Shown: positions 27,608 to 37,697, numbered from the stretch's first letter. The stretch: 64,000 bases of DNA from Ignatzschineria rhizosphaerae (GCF_022655595.1 NZ_CP093379.1:1484501-1548500); one strand, 5' to 3'. The notes: generated from the sequence alone by a model not told the origin. Translations and numbers: made by a program.

Positions 27608-29062
27608 TTAATGAGGCTTTATAGAAGAATCCCCTAAAGGAATCTCAATAGTGACATTTACGCCTTTCATTCTATTTTCAATTCGCATTTTTCCATGATG
27701 AAGGGCAATAACCTCTTTGACAAAATTTAGCCCTAATCCGGTGCTTTTTTCCCCAGAGTCAGGCCTTGGTAATGAATAAAACCGCTCATAAAGACGAGAT
27801 AACGCATAATCTGGAATTTGAGGTCCTTCATTATTAATCTGTAAAATAATCGCATTATCAATCACTTCAGCAGTAATAGAGAGTAAGCCATTTGCCGGCA
27901 TAAAATCAACAGCATTATGAATCACATTAGAGAGCGCTTGCGTCATTAAAAAATGATCTCCTAAAAAGCGCAAATCAGGCGCAATATCGATCTCTACTTG
28001 CAGCGATTTCTGCGTAATAATTACAGAGTAACTACTTAACACTTCATCAATAAGCTTACTGAGATGCAAGGGTTCCCTAACTTCTAACGTCTGTTTCTTT
28101 TCCACCATACTTAAGTGTAAGACTCGATCAATCAGATTTTGTAATCTTGCGCCTTCGCGATCAATATTGTGTAAAAATCGCTGCGCTGTCTTTGGATCGA
28201 GATCATTTTGTAATAATTCACTAGCGCCACGAATTGCCGCAAGCGGGCTTTTTAGCTCATGGGTTAAGGTATTAATATAATTTTCGATATATTCCTTACC
28301 ATCTAACTCTGCCCTTAAATTAGAGAGCGTAGAGGTGAGAACATTGAGATCTTTCCCATAAAACTTCGGCGGCACTTCTCGCTCCCCTTTCCCTAATTTA
28401 CTCGCGTAATCAATGAGTTTTCGATAAGAAACGCCAAGCCACCAAGATAAAATCGCCCCTAATAATAAGCTTGTGCCCAATAATATAATGGCAAAAAAGG
28501 TTAATTCTGCTTTTGCACTTGCGATATAAGCATCTGTCGTATGACTAGGCTTTGAAACCGTTAAAACGCCGATAATTTCCCCATTTTGATAAATCGGTGC
28601 GCCCACATACATCGTCGATGACATAACAGTAGGATCACTACTTAACGCTTCTGTGGTACTTCTTGCCCCATATTGCCCTCTTAATGTGAGATAAACATCG
28701 CGCCATTTAGAATAATCTTTACCAACCGCTTGGTTACGAGAATCAAAGACAACAATCCCCTCGCTATCTGTAATATAGATATGAAGGCTCACATCATTTT
28801 TCTCAATCCCCCAGATATTCGCCCGAGGATCCCGCGCCTGATAAGATTCCATACGTTTTTGTAGATATTCAGGCGTTATTTTGTCATCTTGAAGATCAAA
28901 CGACACAACTTCCGCCAAGAAGTTTGCAGTATCTACCAAAGTCTCTTCGGTTGTTTGCCGAACACTTGGATACACCTGTTCTGAAAAGAGATGCACCATA
29001 AAATAGCCACAAAGTGCGACAAAGAAAAAATAGAAAATAAAGATTCGTTTTGAGAGCGCCAT
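27608..29062 (-). CDS. creC: Sensor histidine kinase, CreC type
   Basis: The 484-residue kinase has an N-terminal membrane helix (about 7-25) and a periplasmic sensor domain (about 26-185). A second helix (about 186-208) leads to a HAMP-like linker. The phosphoacceptor His268 lies in THELKSPLAAIRG, and the ATPase domain carries N-, G1- and G2-box motifs (VIHNAVDF, STGLGLNFVKEV). The periplasmic part resembles CreC (DSRNQAVGKDYSKWRDVY, TMYVGAPI). The gene starts 4 bp after creB. creA and creD are not in the window. Confidence 0.9.
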   Translation of the reverse strand: MALSKRIFIFYFFFVALCGYFMVHLFSEQVYPSVRQTTEETLVDTANFLAEVVSFDLQDDKITPEYLQKRMESYQARDPRANIWGIEKNDVSLHIYITDSEGIVVFDSRNQAVGKDYSKWRDVYLTLRGQYGARSTTEALSSDPTVMSSTMYVGAPIYQNGEIIGVLTVSKPSHTTDAYIASAKAELTFFAIILLGTSLLLGAILSWWLGVSYRKLIDYASKLGKGEREVPPKFYGKDLNVLTSTLSNLRAELDGKEYIENYINTLTHELKSPLAAIRGASELLQNDLDPKTAQRFLHNIDREGARLQNLIDRVLHLSMVEKKQTLEVREPLHLSKLIDEVLSSYSVIITQKSLQVEIDIAPDLRFLGDHFLMTQALSNVIHNAVDFMPANGLLSITAEVIDNAIILQINNEGPQIPDYALSRLYERFYSLPRPDSGEKSTGLGLNFVKEVIALHHGKMRIENRMKGVNVTIEIPLGDSSIKPH

Positions 29063-29066
29063 AAAA

Positions 29067-29765
29067 TTATTGTGATTCCTCTAAATCAAAGCTATATCCA
29101 AAGCCGCGATGGGTTTTAATCACATCTAAATCAGCGCTTATCTCTCGTAACTTTGCCCGAATCGACTTAATATGAGTATCAATTGTGCGATCATATCCGG
29201 CATCAGCTGATACGCCAACGGCATTGAGTAACTGATCTCGGCTTAGAATCTGCTTTGGATGCGTTAAAAGATGGGCAAAGATTTGATATTCATGGCGCGT
29301 AAAAGGAAGGCGCTCTCCGGCATAAAAGATCGATGCATTCTCCGCTTCCCACATAAATGCACCAATTTCAGCGTCGCTATTATCTAAAGTCTCCTCTCTA
29401 TAGGATTGGGTTCTTTTTAAAATAGCTTTCACTCTTGCCACTAATTCTCTTGGGCTAAAAGGCTTTCCGACATAATCATCAGCGCCTATTTCAAGCCCGA
29501 CAATTCGATCAATTTCACTATCTCTAGCGGTTAGAAAGATCACGGGAATTTCTGAAAATTTTCGTAACTGCTTACAGATCTCAAAACCATTTAAATCAGG
29601 TAAGCCTACATCTAAAATCCATAAATCATAGCCCATTTGTTGCTGATCAATTAATGCATCGCTGCCTAATGTCACCCAATCACACTGAAAGCCTTCTTGG
29701 CTTAAGGCAAATAGAACGGTCTCTGCGATACTTTTCTCATCTTCCACAACTAAAATTTTGGTCAT
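29067..29765 (-). CDS. creB: Response regulator, CreB type
   Basis: The OmpR-family regulator of about 232 residues has receiver phosphoacceptor Asp52 in LWILDVGLPD, the conserved FLTAR and GKPFSPRELVARV segments, and a C-terminal winged helix (LPFTRHEYQIFAHLLTHPKQILSRDQLL). It is the partner of the adjacent kinase gene. I chose MTKILVVEDE (29765), which aligns with family N-termini. An upstream ATG at 29783 has its ribosome site too close. Target genes cannot be assigned here. Confidence 0.9.
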   Translation of the reverse strand: MTKILVVEDEKSIAETVLFALSQEGFQCDWVTLGSDALIDQQQMGYDLWILDVGLPDLNGFEICKQLRKFSEIPVIFLTARDSEIDRIVGLEIGADDYVGKPFSPRELVARVKAILKRTQSYREETLDNSDAEIGAFMWEAENASIFYAGERLPFTRHEYQIFAHLLTHPKQILSRDQLLNAVGVSADAGYDRTIDTHIKSIRAKLREISADLDVIKTHRGFGYSFDLEESQ

Positions 29766-29996
29766 AATGATCTCTTCATCCACCTTGAGAATTTGATAAA
29801 TTGGGTATATTACTCGAAAAGCTCTATAATAATCCCATTTATATATACATTAATGCGATGATTATAAGCCTATTGATCCCCATCATTTGCAAATCATGGC
29901 GCTAAATTTTCTATAAAAGAGTGCTAAAGGCCATCAATCTTTAGCACACTTTATGAGTAATTCGATAGCTATCTAACAAAAAAGAGAGACAACCTT

Positions 29997-31115
29997 ATGA
30001 ATGATGATAAAGCATTACAACCCTTTGATCCATCTGAGATTGCTGTGTTTGATCAAGGTAATGAGCCTTTAGAAACGGAAGATGATCTCGTGCGTATCGA
30101 TGAAATTAGTAAAACAATTAATATTCATCAACCGGCTGAGGTTTTAGCTTATGGCGTCAAACCGATGTCTGAAATTGCAAAGTTTTCAGATACCTTATTA
30201 CAAGGGGTGAAGGGTAAAGATTCTGGGGTTGTCGGAGATCAACTCTCATCACTGATTATGAAAATTCGGGAATATGACCCACTCTCAGCTGAAGAAAAAA
30301 GTGGTAATTTCCTCTCAAACCTCCCCTTAGTTGGCGGATTATTTAAAAAAGGGGTTGAGAAAAAAATTGATCATATGACGCTAACTTCACAAGTCGATAC
30401 CATCGCGAGCCATTTAGATAACTCAATGGTTAATTTACTTCGTGATAATGAGCGCCTTGAACAATTATATCTTAAAAACTTTGAGTATTATAAAGAGGTG
30501 AATCTTTTTGTAGAAGCAGGCAAAAGAAAGTTAATCGAGATTAGATCAGCAGAATTACCGGCATTACAAGCACATGCAGAAGAGACAAAAGATCTCCTTG
30601 ATGCTCAAAAAGTAAAAGATCTCATGGAAAATCTTAACCGCTTTGAGCGCCGTATTCATGATCTTGAACTCTCTAAAACCATCTCTATGCAGACAGCGCC
30701 GCAGATTCGTATTATTCAAAATAATAATCAGCAACTGGCAGAAAAGATCCAAGGATCGATTCTCTCAACACTTCCTGTTTGGAAGAGCCAAATTGTACTT
30801 TCTCTCTCATTAGATGAGCAAGGAAAAGCGGCAAAACTACAAAAAGATGTCTCAGATACCACCAATGAGTTACTGCGTAAAAATGCCGAGATATTACAGC
30901 AAAATAGTATTGCAACAGCAGAAGAAGTTGAGCGCTCCATCGTGGATATTGAAACGGTACGAGAAGTACAAACACGCCTTGTTGATACCATTGAAGAGAC
31001 CATGCGTATTGCCACAGAAGCTCGCCATCGCCGTGCTGAAGTAGAAAAAGAGCTAGGAGAGATGGAAGATAATCTTCGCGAACGCATTACCTCTGTGGTT
31101 GAAAAGTATCAATAA
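29997..31115 (+). CDS. telA: TelA/KlaA-family toxic anion resistance protein
   Basis: The 372-residue, largely helical cytosolic protein of the TelA family (Pfam toxic anion resistance) has landmarks FSDTLLQGVKGKDSGVVGDQLSSL, NFLSNLPLVGGLF and QTAPQIRIIQNNNQQLAEKI. Members are linked to tellurite or envelope-stress resistance, but their biochemical role is unsettled. It is followed by an XpaC-like gene, an association also seen for xpaC-yaaN in Bacillus, which suggests that the two proteins work together. Confidence 0.85.
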   Translation: MNDDKALQPFDPSEIAVFDQGNEPLETEDDLVRIDEISKTINIHQPAEVLAYGVKPMSEIAKFSDTLLQGVKGKDSGVVGDQLSSLIMKIREYDPLSAEEKSGNFLSNLPLVGGLFKKGVEKKIDHMTLTSQVDTIASHLDNSMVNLLRDNERLEQLYLKNFEYYKEVNLFVEAGKRKLIEIRSAELPALQAHAEETKDLLDAQKVKDLMENLNRFERRIHDLELSKTISMQTAPQIRIIQNNNQQLAEKIQGSILSTLPVWKSQIVLSLSLDEQGKAAKLQKDVSDTTNELLRKNAEILQQNSIATAEEVERSIVDIETVREVQTRLVDTIEETMRIATEARHRRAEVEKELGEMEDNLRERITSVVEKYQ

Positions 31116-31133
31116 TTATTTTACCTCCACTCT

Positions 31134-31177
31134 AAAGCCTAAGCCTTAACATGATTTGTAGGTTAGACTTAGGCTTT
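31134..31177 (+). terminator. Stem-loop after telA
   Basis: AAAGCCTAAG and CTTAGGCTTT make a 10-bp stem with a 24-base loop about 20 bases after the telA stop. There is no long T-run, so readthrough to the next gene is possible. Confidence 0.5.
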
Positions 31178-31263
31178 AGATGCGTTTAACTTGTCAATAT
31201 TGTAGCGATTTCCTAAAGCGCCTTATCGTTATATTTATATCGTATTTGATTAGAGATTTTTAG

Positions 31264-32439
31264 ATGAACAGATCAACACAAGACCCTAAACTTCCTTTTG
31301 AAGCTCAAAGAGAGAGAAAAGCTCATCATCAAGAGCAAGAGGAAACCTCTAATAATCAATCACTAGCATCGAAACCCTATCAAAGCCGTTATATTGAAGA
31401 TGAGATTTTTATCAATTTAAGTGGTGCATTTAGTCGCGGCGTTGCCGGCGTTAAAGCGACTTTTGATCGTATGGTGGATCATGCTAAAGCCTTTTTGACA
31501 GGCGTTGGTACACAAATTGCCACATTCTTTATCCCTTCCAAAATTGATCTCACTTTAGGTTTTACCTTCTTAACAACTTATCTAGGGATGATTATGCTCT
31601 TTCCTTCTCGGCCTAATCGCTTTGCATTAGGCGTTGGAATTATTGCCGGCATATTAATGATTGTAAGTGGTTTATGGCCCTTAGCACCGATTATCGGCGG
31701 CTTAGTTGCGGCAATTACAGGGATTCGAGATCGCCATATTGATAATAGAACATTTTGGTTCACAATCCCTTTTTCGCTTCTCCTAATAGTCGGAAGTGTT
31801 GCTACTCAATCTGAAACGATTTGGGGAATTATTCCGCTTATCACCTTAATCGGATTAGCCCTTACAACACTATTTGGAATTTTTGCCCCTAATAATATTC
31901 GCCGTAAATTTAGTTATTACTTTATGAGTGAAGCTGAGAAAAAAGCCTACCTTAAAGAGGAGAAAGAAATTCAAGAAGCCCTGAGAGCTCTTGAAGAAGC
32001 TAACCGCTTAAAAGCAGAAAAAGCACAGAAATATGCCCTATTTGGCCGTCATATTGAGATTCTTGAAACCATTGAGCTTCAAGTGACAAAACTCCCGACC
32101 GATCTCTCGGAGCAAGTGACAGAAATTGGAATCATCTCTATTAAAATTATTAAAGCGATGGAACGAGATCCTCGTGATGTGCTTGTGGGGGGGCGCTTTT
32201 TAAATCGTTACCTTCCACTCATTCAAGAAAATCTTACGAAATATATTACGGTTCAAGAGTATGCACCAGATCATAAAATTCAAGAACTGCATCAGGACGT
32301 CTTAAAGTCTATGACAACCTTACAGCAAGCATTCACGCAGCTTTCTCTAGAGCTTGTGGAAAATGAATTACATGACTTAAAGATCGATATGAATGTCATC
32401 GATACCCTTATTAAAAGCCAAGGTTTTGAGATTCGTTAA
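31264..32439 (+). CDS. XpaC-like (5-bromo-4-chloroindolyl phosphate hydrolysis family) membrane protein
   Basis: The 391-residue protein has a hydrophilic N-terminus, four or five membrane segments (about 85-205) and a long helical cytosolic C-terminus with Glu/Lys-rich coiled coil (about 215-260). The C-terminal region (LPTDLSEQVTEIGIISIKIIKAMERDPRDV and GGRFLNRYLPLIQENL) matches the XpaC family. The name comes from an old plate phenotype and does not define an activity. It is paired with telA upstream, so a membrane anchor or partner role for TelA is plausible. Confidence 0.75.
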   Translation: MNRSTQDPKLPFEAQRERKAHHQEQEETSNNQSLASKPYQSRYIEDEIFINLSGAFSRGVAGVKATFDRMVDHAKAFLTGVGTQIATFFIPSKIDLTLGFTFLTTYLGMIMLFPSRPNRFALGVGIIAGILMIVSGLWPLAPIIGGLVAAITGIRDRHIDNRTFWFTIPFSLLLIVGSVATQSETIWGIIPLITLIGLALTTLFGIFAPNNIRRKFSYYFMSEAEKKAYLKEEKEIQEALRALEEANRLKAEKAQKYALFGRHIEILETIELQVTKLPTDLSEQVTEIGIISIKIIKAMERDPRDVLVGGRFLNRYLPLIQENLTKYITVQEYAPDHKIQELHQDVLKSMTTLQQAFTQLSLELVENELHDLKIDMNVIDTLIKSQGFEIR

Positions 32440-32672
32440 AAGCTAACGCTTACATATAGTGATGATCTCTTTTTAATGCTAAAACTTCATCATGAAATAT
32501 TTCCTTCGACCTTTAAGGAGTAATATCATGATTTAACAAGAAAGAAGTCAGATTAAAGGTTTCTATATTTTGAGGATTAAGGCATAATCTCTCATATTTA
32601 GATATTAGATAATAAATATCATTTTTTAATGGGCATTAATCTAAAAAAACCACCTTCAATTTAGGGCACTTT

Positions 32673-33551
32673 ATGAGAATCTTCACTTTTGGCAATATTC
32701 TGATATTGCTGATTATTACCTTTTTATACATGGGTTTTCTCTATTTCCAAGGGAAACAAAATAATACTGATTATTTCTCATTAGGAGAGATCAATGAGTA
32801 TTATAGTCTCTCTAGTAAAGGTGTCTCTTATGAAGGAAAATTGATTCCAAGAGCTGATAAAAGTAGTTTTGAAGCACTCAATATCCCCTATTATGGTAAA
32901 GATAAAGATCACGTATTTTGGAGCGCGACAGAAATTTATCATGCAGATCCTAAATCATTTGTGATGATCAACTATCTCTATTCTAAAGATCATGATCGTG
33001 TCTTTTTTAGAGGAAAACCACTCCTTCAAGCAGATCCCAACACCTTTTCCATCATTGAGCATCAATATCAATTTACAGATGGTGACTATAGTAAAGACCA
33101 ATCACGTGTCTACCTTGATCACTATATAATTCCTCATGCAGATCCTGAAACCTTTGAGCTATTTAATTGGGATTGGGCGAAAGATAAAAATTATGTCTAT
33201 TATAAAGGGCGTCTGCTTCCTGAGATCGATAGTCAATCTTTTGTCCCCATTCACTATATGGCAAAAGATAAAGATCACCCTTATAACAAGGGAGACTTTA
33301 TTGCCGGCATTGATGGATCAACCTTTGAAAAGCTCCCTTCAGGGCGCTACTATCGTGATAAAAACTATGTCTATGTCTCTGGGTCTGTTGATACCATTTT
33401 TTATGGTGAAAACGAGATGCCAATCGCCCCAAAAGACTTCATCTATGTTGAAAATTATGATGAAGAGACAGGCCGAGATTACAGTTATTACAAGGCCCCT
33501 GGCGATTTCTGCTTTGATGAATCAAATGGCATGAGAATTAGATGTGAATAG
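32673..33551 (+). CDS. DKNYY-repeat membrane-anchored protein
   Basis: The 292-residue protein has an N-terminal hydrophobic anchor (about 7-25) and an exported part built from repeats of about 30-35 residues. The repeats follow the pattern (S/A)KD-(K/H)-x-(Y/R)-V-(Y/F)-(Y/F)-x-G...ADP-(K/E)-(S/T)-F: KDKDHVFWSATEIYHADP, KDHDRVFFRGKPLLQADP and KDKNYVYYKGRLLPEID. This is the DKNYY module, of unknown function. It overlaps or abuts a second DKNYY gene and a membrane protein gene, forming a three-gene unit. Confidence 0.75.
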   Translation: MRIFTFGNILILLIITFLYMGFLYFQGKQNNTDYFSLGEINEYYSLSSKGVSYEGKLIPRADKSSFEALNIPYYGKDKDHVFWSATEIYHADPKSFVMINYLYSKDHDRVFFRGKPLLQADPNTFSIIEHQYQFTDGDYSKDQSRVYLDHYIIPHADPETFELFNWDWAKDKNYVYYKGRLLPEIDSQSFVPIHYMAKDKDHPYNKGDFIAGIDGSTFEKLPSGRYYRDKNYVYVSGSVDTIFYGENEMPIAPKDFIYVENYDEETGRDYSYYKAPGDFCFDESNGMRIRCE

Positions 33552-33561
33552 GAGCGAACCC

Positions 33562-34800
33562 ATGAAATATAACAGAACAAAAAAAACAAAATCCCTATTC
33601 AATCGCTATACCCCTTTTTTAGTGATTGCACTATTAACGCTCCTTTACGCGCATTATCATTTTCAATATCAGCCTCTCATTGAGAAGCACTACCCGCAAA
33701 TCATACAGCAACAAAAAATGGATTCAGCGGAGTCTAAAGATCTATACCTTGCAGAAAAAGCATATATCGAAAACTTCGAGCTAGACAATGTGTTACCAGA
33801 AAATCTGACACTTTTAAGTGAAGGGCATGCAAAAGATCAAGATAATAATGTCTATTTTACCAATATTATTTTAGAAGAAGCAGATCCTGATACTTTCGCG
33901 CAGTTTCTTGCCCCAGGGCTCCCCTATGATAGCTCGCTTGGTATTGATAAAAACCATCTCTATTTCCGAGAAAATATTGTAGAACATGCAGATCCCCATT
34001 CTTTTGTCTATTTAGGCGCTAAAAAAATTGCCTTCTTTGAAGTCAATACGCAAATGAGAAGCACGGGACAAGAGTATCAAGATGGGCTTTATGCGCTCGA
34101 TAAAAACTATGTCTACTTCGATTTTGAACCGATTATCGATGCTGATCCTGCTTCTTTTGAATTGCTTGATACCTATTATGATCGAGATAAAAACTTTATC
34201 TTCTACAAGGGTAAAAAACTTGAAGGAAGTGATGCCGATAGCTTTATTTTTTATCCACTCTCTCATCAAACTTACACAAGATATGAGGATTACTTACCAG
34301 GATATGCGATAGATAATAATCAGGCCTATTATAACTTTGAACCCATCGATAATGTAGATATCAAAAGCTTTAAAATCGTCAAAGGCTATTATGCGCTTGA
34401 TAAAAACCATGTCTATTTCCAAGGGGCTATTGTGCCATTTATGGATGCTGCTTCATTTCATTATGTGAATCAACCGGTGTTTGATCATGATCCTACTTTT
34501 CCTAAAGGGGCTAAAATACAAGGTTATATGATGAATAATATGAATAATCGGACACATACCTACCCAAAGGAGTATCAACATGGCTACTTCCGCGATCAAA
34601 ATGCCTGCTATAACTATCATAGTACGCAGCAAGTAATTAATAAAACTTGGAACTGCGAAGAGATAATCCAAGAAGAAACGATGCCCACTTCCGAAATAGC
34701 ATCTGAGCTTGAAGCTGCGATAGAGCCAGAAGTGACTAAAGAGATGATCATCTTAAATGAGTCTATGGACGCAAATCCTGTAGATCAAATGGAGCAATAA
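33562..34800 (+). CDS. Second DKNYY-repeat membrane-anchored protein
   Basis: The protein is about 412 residues from the ATG at 33562, which has AGGAG seven bases upstream. A GTG six codons earlier is possible. It has an N-terminal anchor (FLVIALLTLLYAHYHF) and at least five DKNYY modules, such as IDKNHLYFRENIVEHADP, LDKNYVYFDFEPIIDADP and LDKNHVYFQGAIVPFMDA. The C-terminal tail is Glu/Pro-rich and low in complexity. It is longer than its neighbour and probably arose by duplication. It lies 10 bp after the first DKNYY gene and directly abuts the next gene. Confidence 0.75.
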   Translation: MKYNRTKKTKSLFNRYTPFLVIALLTLLYAHYHFQYQPLIEKHYPQIIQQQKMDSAESKDLYLAEKAYIENFELDNVLPENLTLLSEGHAKDQDNNVYFTNIILEEADPDTFAQFLAPGLPYDSSLGIDKNHLYFRENIVEHADPHSFVYLGAKKIAFFEVNTQMRSTGQEYQDGLYALDKNYVYFDFEPIIDADPASFELLDTYYDRDKNFIFYKGKKLEGSDADSFIFYPLSHQTYTRYEDYLPGYAIDNNQAYYNFEPIDNVDIKSFKIVKGYYALDKNHVYFQGAIVPFMDAASFHYVNQPVFDHDPTFPKGAKIQGYMMNNMNNRTHTYPKEYQHGYFRDQNACYNYHSTQQVINKTWNCEEIIQEETMPTSEIASELEAAIEPEVTKEMIILNESMDANPVDQMEQ

Positions 34801-35577
34801 ATGATGACGCAATATTATTTATCAACAAAATCACATAGCGCCAAAAGCACCATTGGTATGAAACTTGAGAATATTATTATTCTCTTTATAACGGCAACTT
34901 TACTCTTTCTACTACTGATCAATAGCTATTTAAGACTTGCTGCATTTACCAATGCCACGCTGATCACCACACAATACATCTATCTTATTTTACTTGCATC
35001 ATCGCTTATTATGCTCGTTCAACTCTATTATATGAAGGATCGAGATCAAGATAAAATCGCTAGCTTTGTGATCATATTACTTCTCATCATTGTTGTTGCA
35101 AGCATGATGCTCAACTATTACTGGAATCTCTTTACAAATCCCGGCAAAGGCGCACCAACTGTAGGGATTACATTAGTGACATTAGCTTCATCTATCTTTG
35201 GAATCATTCCCTTTGTTGTACTTTACCCTCAGAAAATCGCCATGATTCACAAATTTGTCCTCTCCTTTATTCTAATTCCAAGTGCGGTTGTCTGCTTAAG
35301 TGCGCTCACATTTAATCATATCGATAGCTTACTACCTGTTTTTGATTTTAATATTGAGAAGTTCCCCCATCAAATGAGGTTAGCGCTACTTCTTGCAGCG
35401 CTCAGTATTATTGCCGGCACTTTACTCATAATTATTTATTGTTTTCTTCTTAGCACGATTGGTATCATGCGATTTTTACTACCGATTCTCTCAGCAGCGC
35501 TGCTTGCCACAATTATTGGGTATAGCGTGGTGAAATCTATCGATATCCAATTACTTGTTGCGTTTTCTTTATGGTAA
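34801..35577 (+). CDS. Multi-pass membrane protein of unknown function
   Basis: The 258-residue protein has about seven hydrophobic segments and short loops. I do not recognise a family. Its ATG directly follows the stop of the second DKNYY gene, so it is translated from the same message and may form a membrane platform for the two repeat proteins. No catalytic motif is visible. Confidence 0.7.
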   Translation: MMTQYYLSTKSHSAKSTIGMKLENIIILFITATLLFLLLINSYLRLAAFTNATLITTQYIYLILLASSLIMLVQLYYMKDRDQDKIASFVIILLLIIVVASMMLNYYWNLFTNPGKGAPTVGITLVTLASSIFGIIPFVVLYPQKIAMIHKFVLSFILIPSAVVCLSALTFNHIDSLLPVFDFNIEKFPHQMRLALLLAALSIIAGTLLIIIYCFLLSTIGIMRFLLPILSAALLATIIGYSVVKSIDIQLLVAFSLW

Positions 35578-35641
35578 TGGGGGAGATAAAATCTATTAAA
35601 GCCTAATCACTTTCAATAAATGAAGGGCTGTATCTTCAACT

Positions 35642-35824
35642 TATAGTCGATTCGGTTTAATAAATGCTGTTTTAAAAGGAAAATAGGACTGTCAGTAAAT
35701 CAAATTAGCTTGCACGACGCTAAATAGAACAACTCTTGAGAACGCCTCTTGAGAACAATTCTGCGCTACTCATAACCGATGCGCTGGCAATCAGATTCAG
35801 TCACTTTTAAACCGATCTCACTAT
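35642..35824. repeat. MITE-like repeat copy, about 183 bp
   Basis: The left end is TATAGTCGATTCGGTTTAA and the right end TTAAACCGATCTCACTATC. The interior holds GCTTGCACGACGCTAAATAG and CATAACCGATGCGCTGGCAA. It lies in a convergent gap. Confidence 0.75.
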
Positions 35825-35837
35825 CAATACTTCATAA

Positions 35838-35860
35838 AAAAGGGCGCATTACTCCCTTTT
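35838..35860. terminator. Bidirectional terminator in convergent gap
   Basis: AAAAGGG and CCCTTTT form the stem, with a nine-base loop, A-rich on one side and T-rich on the other. It serves the minus-strand DUF3592-like gene, and possibly the plus-strand DKNYY operon. Confidence 0.65.
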
Positions 35861-35882
35861 CATCATTTAAATTTTAAAGCGA

Positions 35883-36740
35883 TTAATCCTCAAAGCGAAC
35901 TAATCGCACTAGATCTTCAGTATAAAAGAGATAAATAGAAGGATCACTTGGCAGGATCTTCACCTTTGCCGAAGCGCCCACGAGTTTGTTTAAATCAACA
36001 TCCTCCACGGCAATTCTCCCTGAAACATAGTAATAAATAGCATTCGATAATACCGGATGATACTCAGCTTCCGCCAAAAGATAATCCCCTTGATTGATAA
36101 GCCGCGTCACTTTAACTGTTATCAGCCTTCCTTCTTTTTCCAGCCGAGCTTCCCCTCTTTCCCGTCTATATCCCTGATAAACTCTCACAATAAAAAATAT
36201 CGCAAATGACGATACCGCTAATCCATAGAAATAGAGAAAGGCGATCACGCCGTAAGCACCCTTATTATTTAATGTCGCACTCTTAACAGGATTCTCTGAC
36301 TGATAATAGACAGGAAGCGCTTCCCCAATATCAAAATGGGTGCCATTATAATTCGCCCGATATAAAAACTCGTGCATAAGTCCTTCTTGATCCTCAAATC
36401 TCACCAATGCTTCAGACATATTCTTACTATTATCTGCATCAATAATTTTTCCTGTGACTTTAATGCTCGTACTCTGCCAAGAGATCTGATCAATTAAATA
36501 ATCTGTTCCTTTATAGAGCGTATAAAACCCTGAAGAAAAGCCCACAAGTAATCCTAGACAGTAAATTAATGCAAAACCTGAACCGATGATCGTTTTAATA
36601 ATCGTTAATGTTTTAGGAATGATATTAAATGTATAGCGATTAATGAACTCTATAAGCGTCACATTATCGCCAACAACTTTACGCCAAAGCCATAAAATCA
36701 AAAGGGAAAGGGCAACAATCCCCAACATTTTCAGTACCAT
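35883..36740 (-). CDS. DUF3592-like membrane protein
   Basis: The 285-residue protein has an N-terminal helix (about 3-20), a second hydrophobic stretch (about 45-75), an extracytoplasmic beta domain (VTGKIIDADNSKNMSEALVRFEDQEG...LPVYYQSENP) and a further helix (about 160-185). The domain with VxGxI, VRFEDxxG and V.Y..ENP is typical of DUF3592. The function is unknown. It lies upstream of no clear partner, with ttcA about 80 bp away on the same strand. Confidence 0.65.
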   Translation of the reverse strand: MVLKMLGIVALSLLILWLWRKVVGDNVTLIEFINRYTFNIIPKTLTIIKTIIGSGFALIYCLGLLVGFSSGFYTLYKGTDYLIDQISWQSTSIKVTGKIIDADNSKNMSEALVRFEDQEGLMHEFLYRANYNGTHFDIGEALPVYYQSENPVKSATLNNKGAYGVIAFLYFYGLAVSSFAIFFIVRVYQGYRRERGEARLEKEGRLITVKVTRLINQGDYLLAEAEYHPVLSNAIYYYVSGRIAVEDVDLNKLVGASAKVKILPSDPSIYLFYTEDLVRLVRFED

Positions 36741-36821
36741 TATTTATCCCATCACAAAGAGTTCATCTTCAGTTTCATAACAAGCTAATAGCTCGTTACC
36801 CTTTCCCGTTATCAAACAATC

Positions 36822-37697
36822 TTAACCTTGCAACCAATTTTTCTCTGGCGTAAGATCTGCCAAATTATTACCACTACTTAGAGCAGCTTCCTTACCGCCT
36901 TTGACTTCAAAACGATTAAAGTCAAACAGTGAAGTATCGGCTAATTGCGAGGGCTTTACATTACGCATTGCTCTAAAGATTGAATCCATTCTACCGGGAT
37001 ATTTAGCTTCCCACTCAGCGAGCATTGATTTAGTGGTTTGTCTTTGCAAACCATCTTGAGAGCCACAAAGATTACAAGGAATAATCGGAAACTCCCGCAT
37101 TTCTGCATACTTAATAAGATCCTTCTCTTCACAATAAGCAAGAGGACGGATGAGAATATTATCCCCATCATCACTGCGTAATTTCGGCGGCATTGCTTTC
37201 ATCGTGCCACCAAAAAACATATTCATAAAAAGCGTCTCTACCATATCATCACGATGATGCCCAAGCGCAATCTTATTAAATCCATGATCTTTCGCATATT
37301 GGTATAAAACTCCTCGGCGAAGGCGCGAGCAGAGACTACAAGTTGTTTTTCCCTCAGGAATGACCCTTTTTACAACGGAGTAAGTATCTTGTTCAATAAT
37401 CTCAAAAGGAACACCAATAGATGTTAAATAATTTGGTAAGATCTCTTCTGGAAATCCTGGTTGCTTTTGATCTAAATTAACGGCAAAAACTTCAAAATTA
37501 ACAGGCGCCTTTTCTTGTAGCTTTAAAAGAAGATCTAAAAGTGCATAAGAGTCCTTTCCACCAGAAAGGCAGACCATTACCCGATCGCCCTCTTCGATCA
37601 TCTCATAATCCATGATCGCACACCCTACTTGCCGGCGTAGTCGTTTTTCTAGTTTTTTTTCAGAAACGGATAATGCCACTTTTGACTCCTCAATCAA
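36822..37697 (-). CDS. ttcA: tRNA 2-thiocytidine synthetase
   Basis: The 291-residue ATP pyrophosphatase thiolates cytidine 32 of some tRNAs. The PP-loop SGGKDS lies at 45-50. The Fe-S cluster cysteines are CSLC (120, 123) and CNLC (208, 211). All key residues are present and the length is close to normal. tusA in this window is a possible but unproven sulfur source. Confidence 0.94.
   Translation of the reverse strand: MIEESKVALSVSEKKLEKRLRRQVGCAIMDYEMIEEGDRVMVCLSGGKDSYALLDLLLKLQEKAPVNFEVFAVNLDQKQPGFPEEILPNYLTSIGVPFEIIEQDTYSVVKRVIPEGKTTCSLCSRLRRGVLYQYAKDHGFNKIALGHHRDDMVETLFMNMFFGGTMKAMPPKLRSDDGDNILIRPLAYCEEKDLIKYAEMREFPIIPCNLCGSQDGLQRQTTKSMLAEWEAKYPGRMDSIFRAMRNVKPSQLADTSLFDFNRFEVKGGKEAALSSGNNLADLTPEKNWLQG

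Noticed and set aside
30728-31087. 119-codon frame antisense to telA
   Set aside because: It is a shadow ORF rich in Ser/Arg, created by codon structure of the telA strand, with no initiation signal.
33136-33534. 132-codon frame inside the first DKNYY gene
   Set aside because: It is an out-of-frame shadow of a repeat-rich gene, with unusual Met/Ile/Lys composition and no ribosome site.
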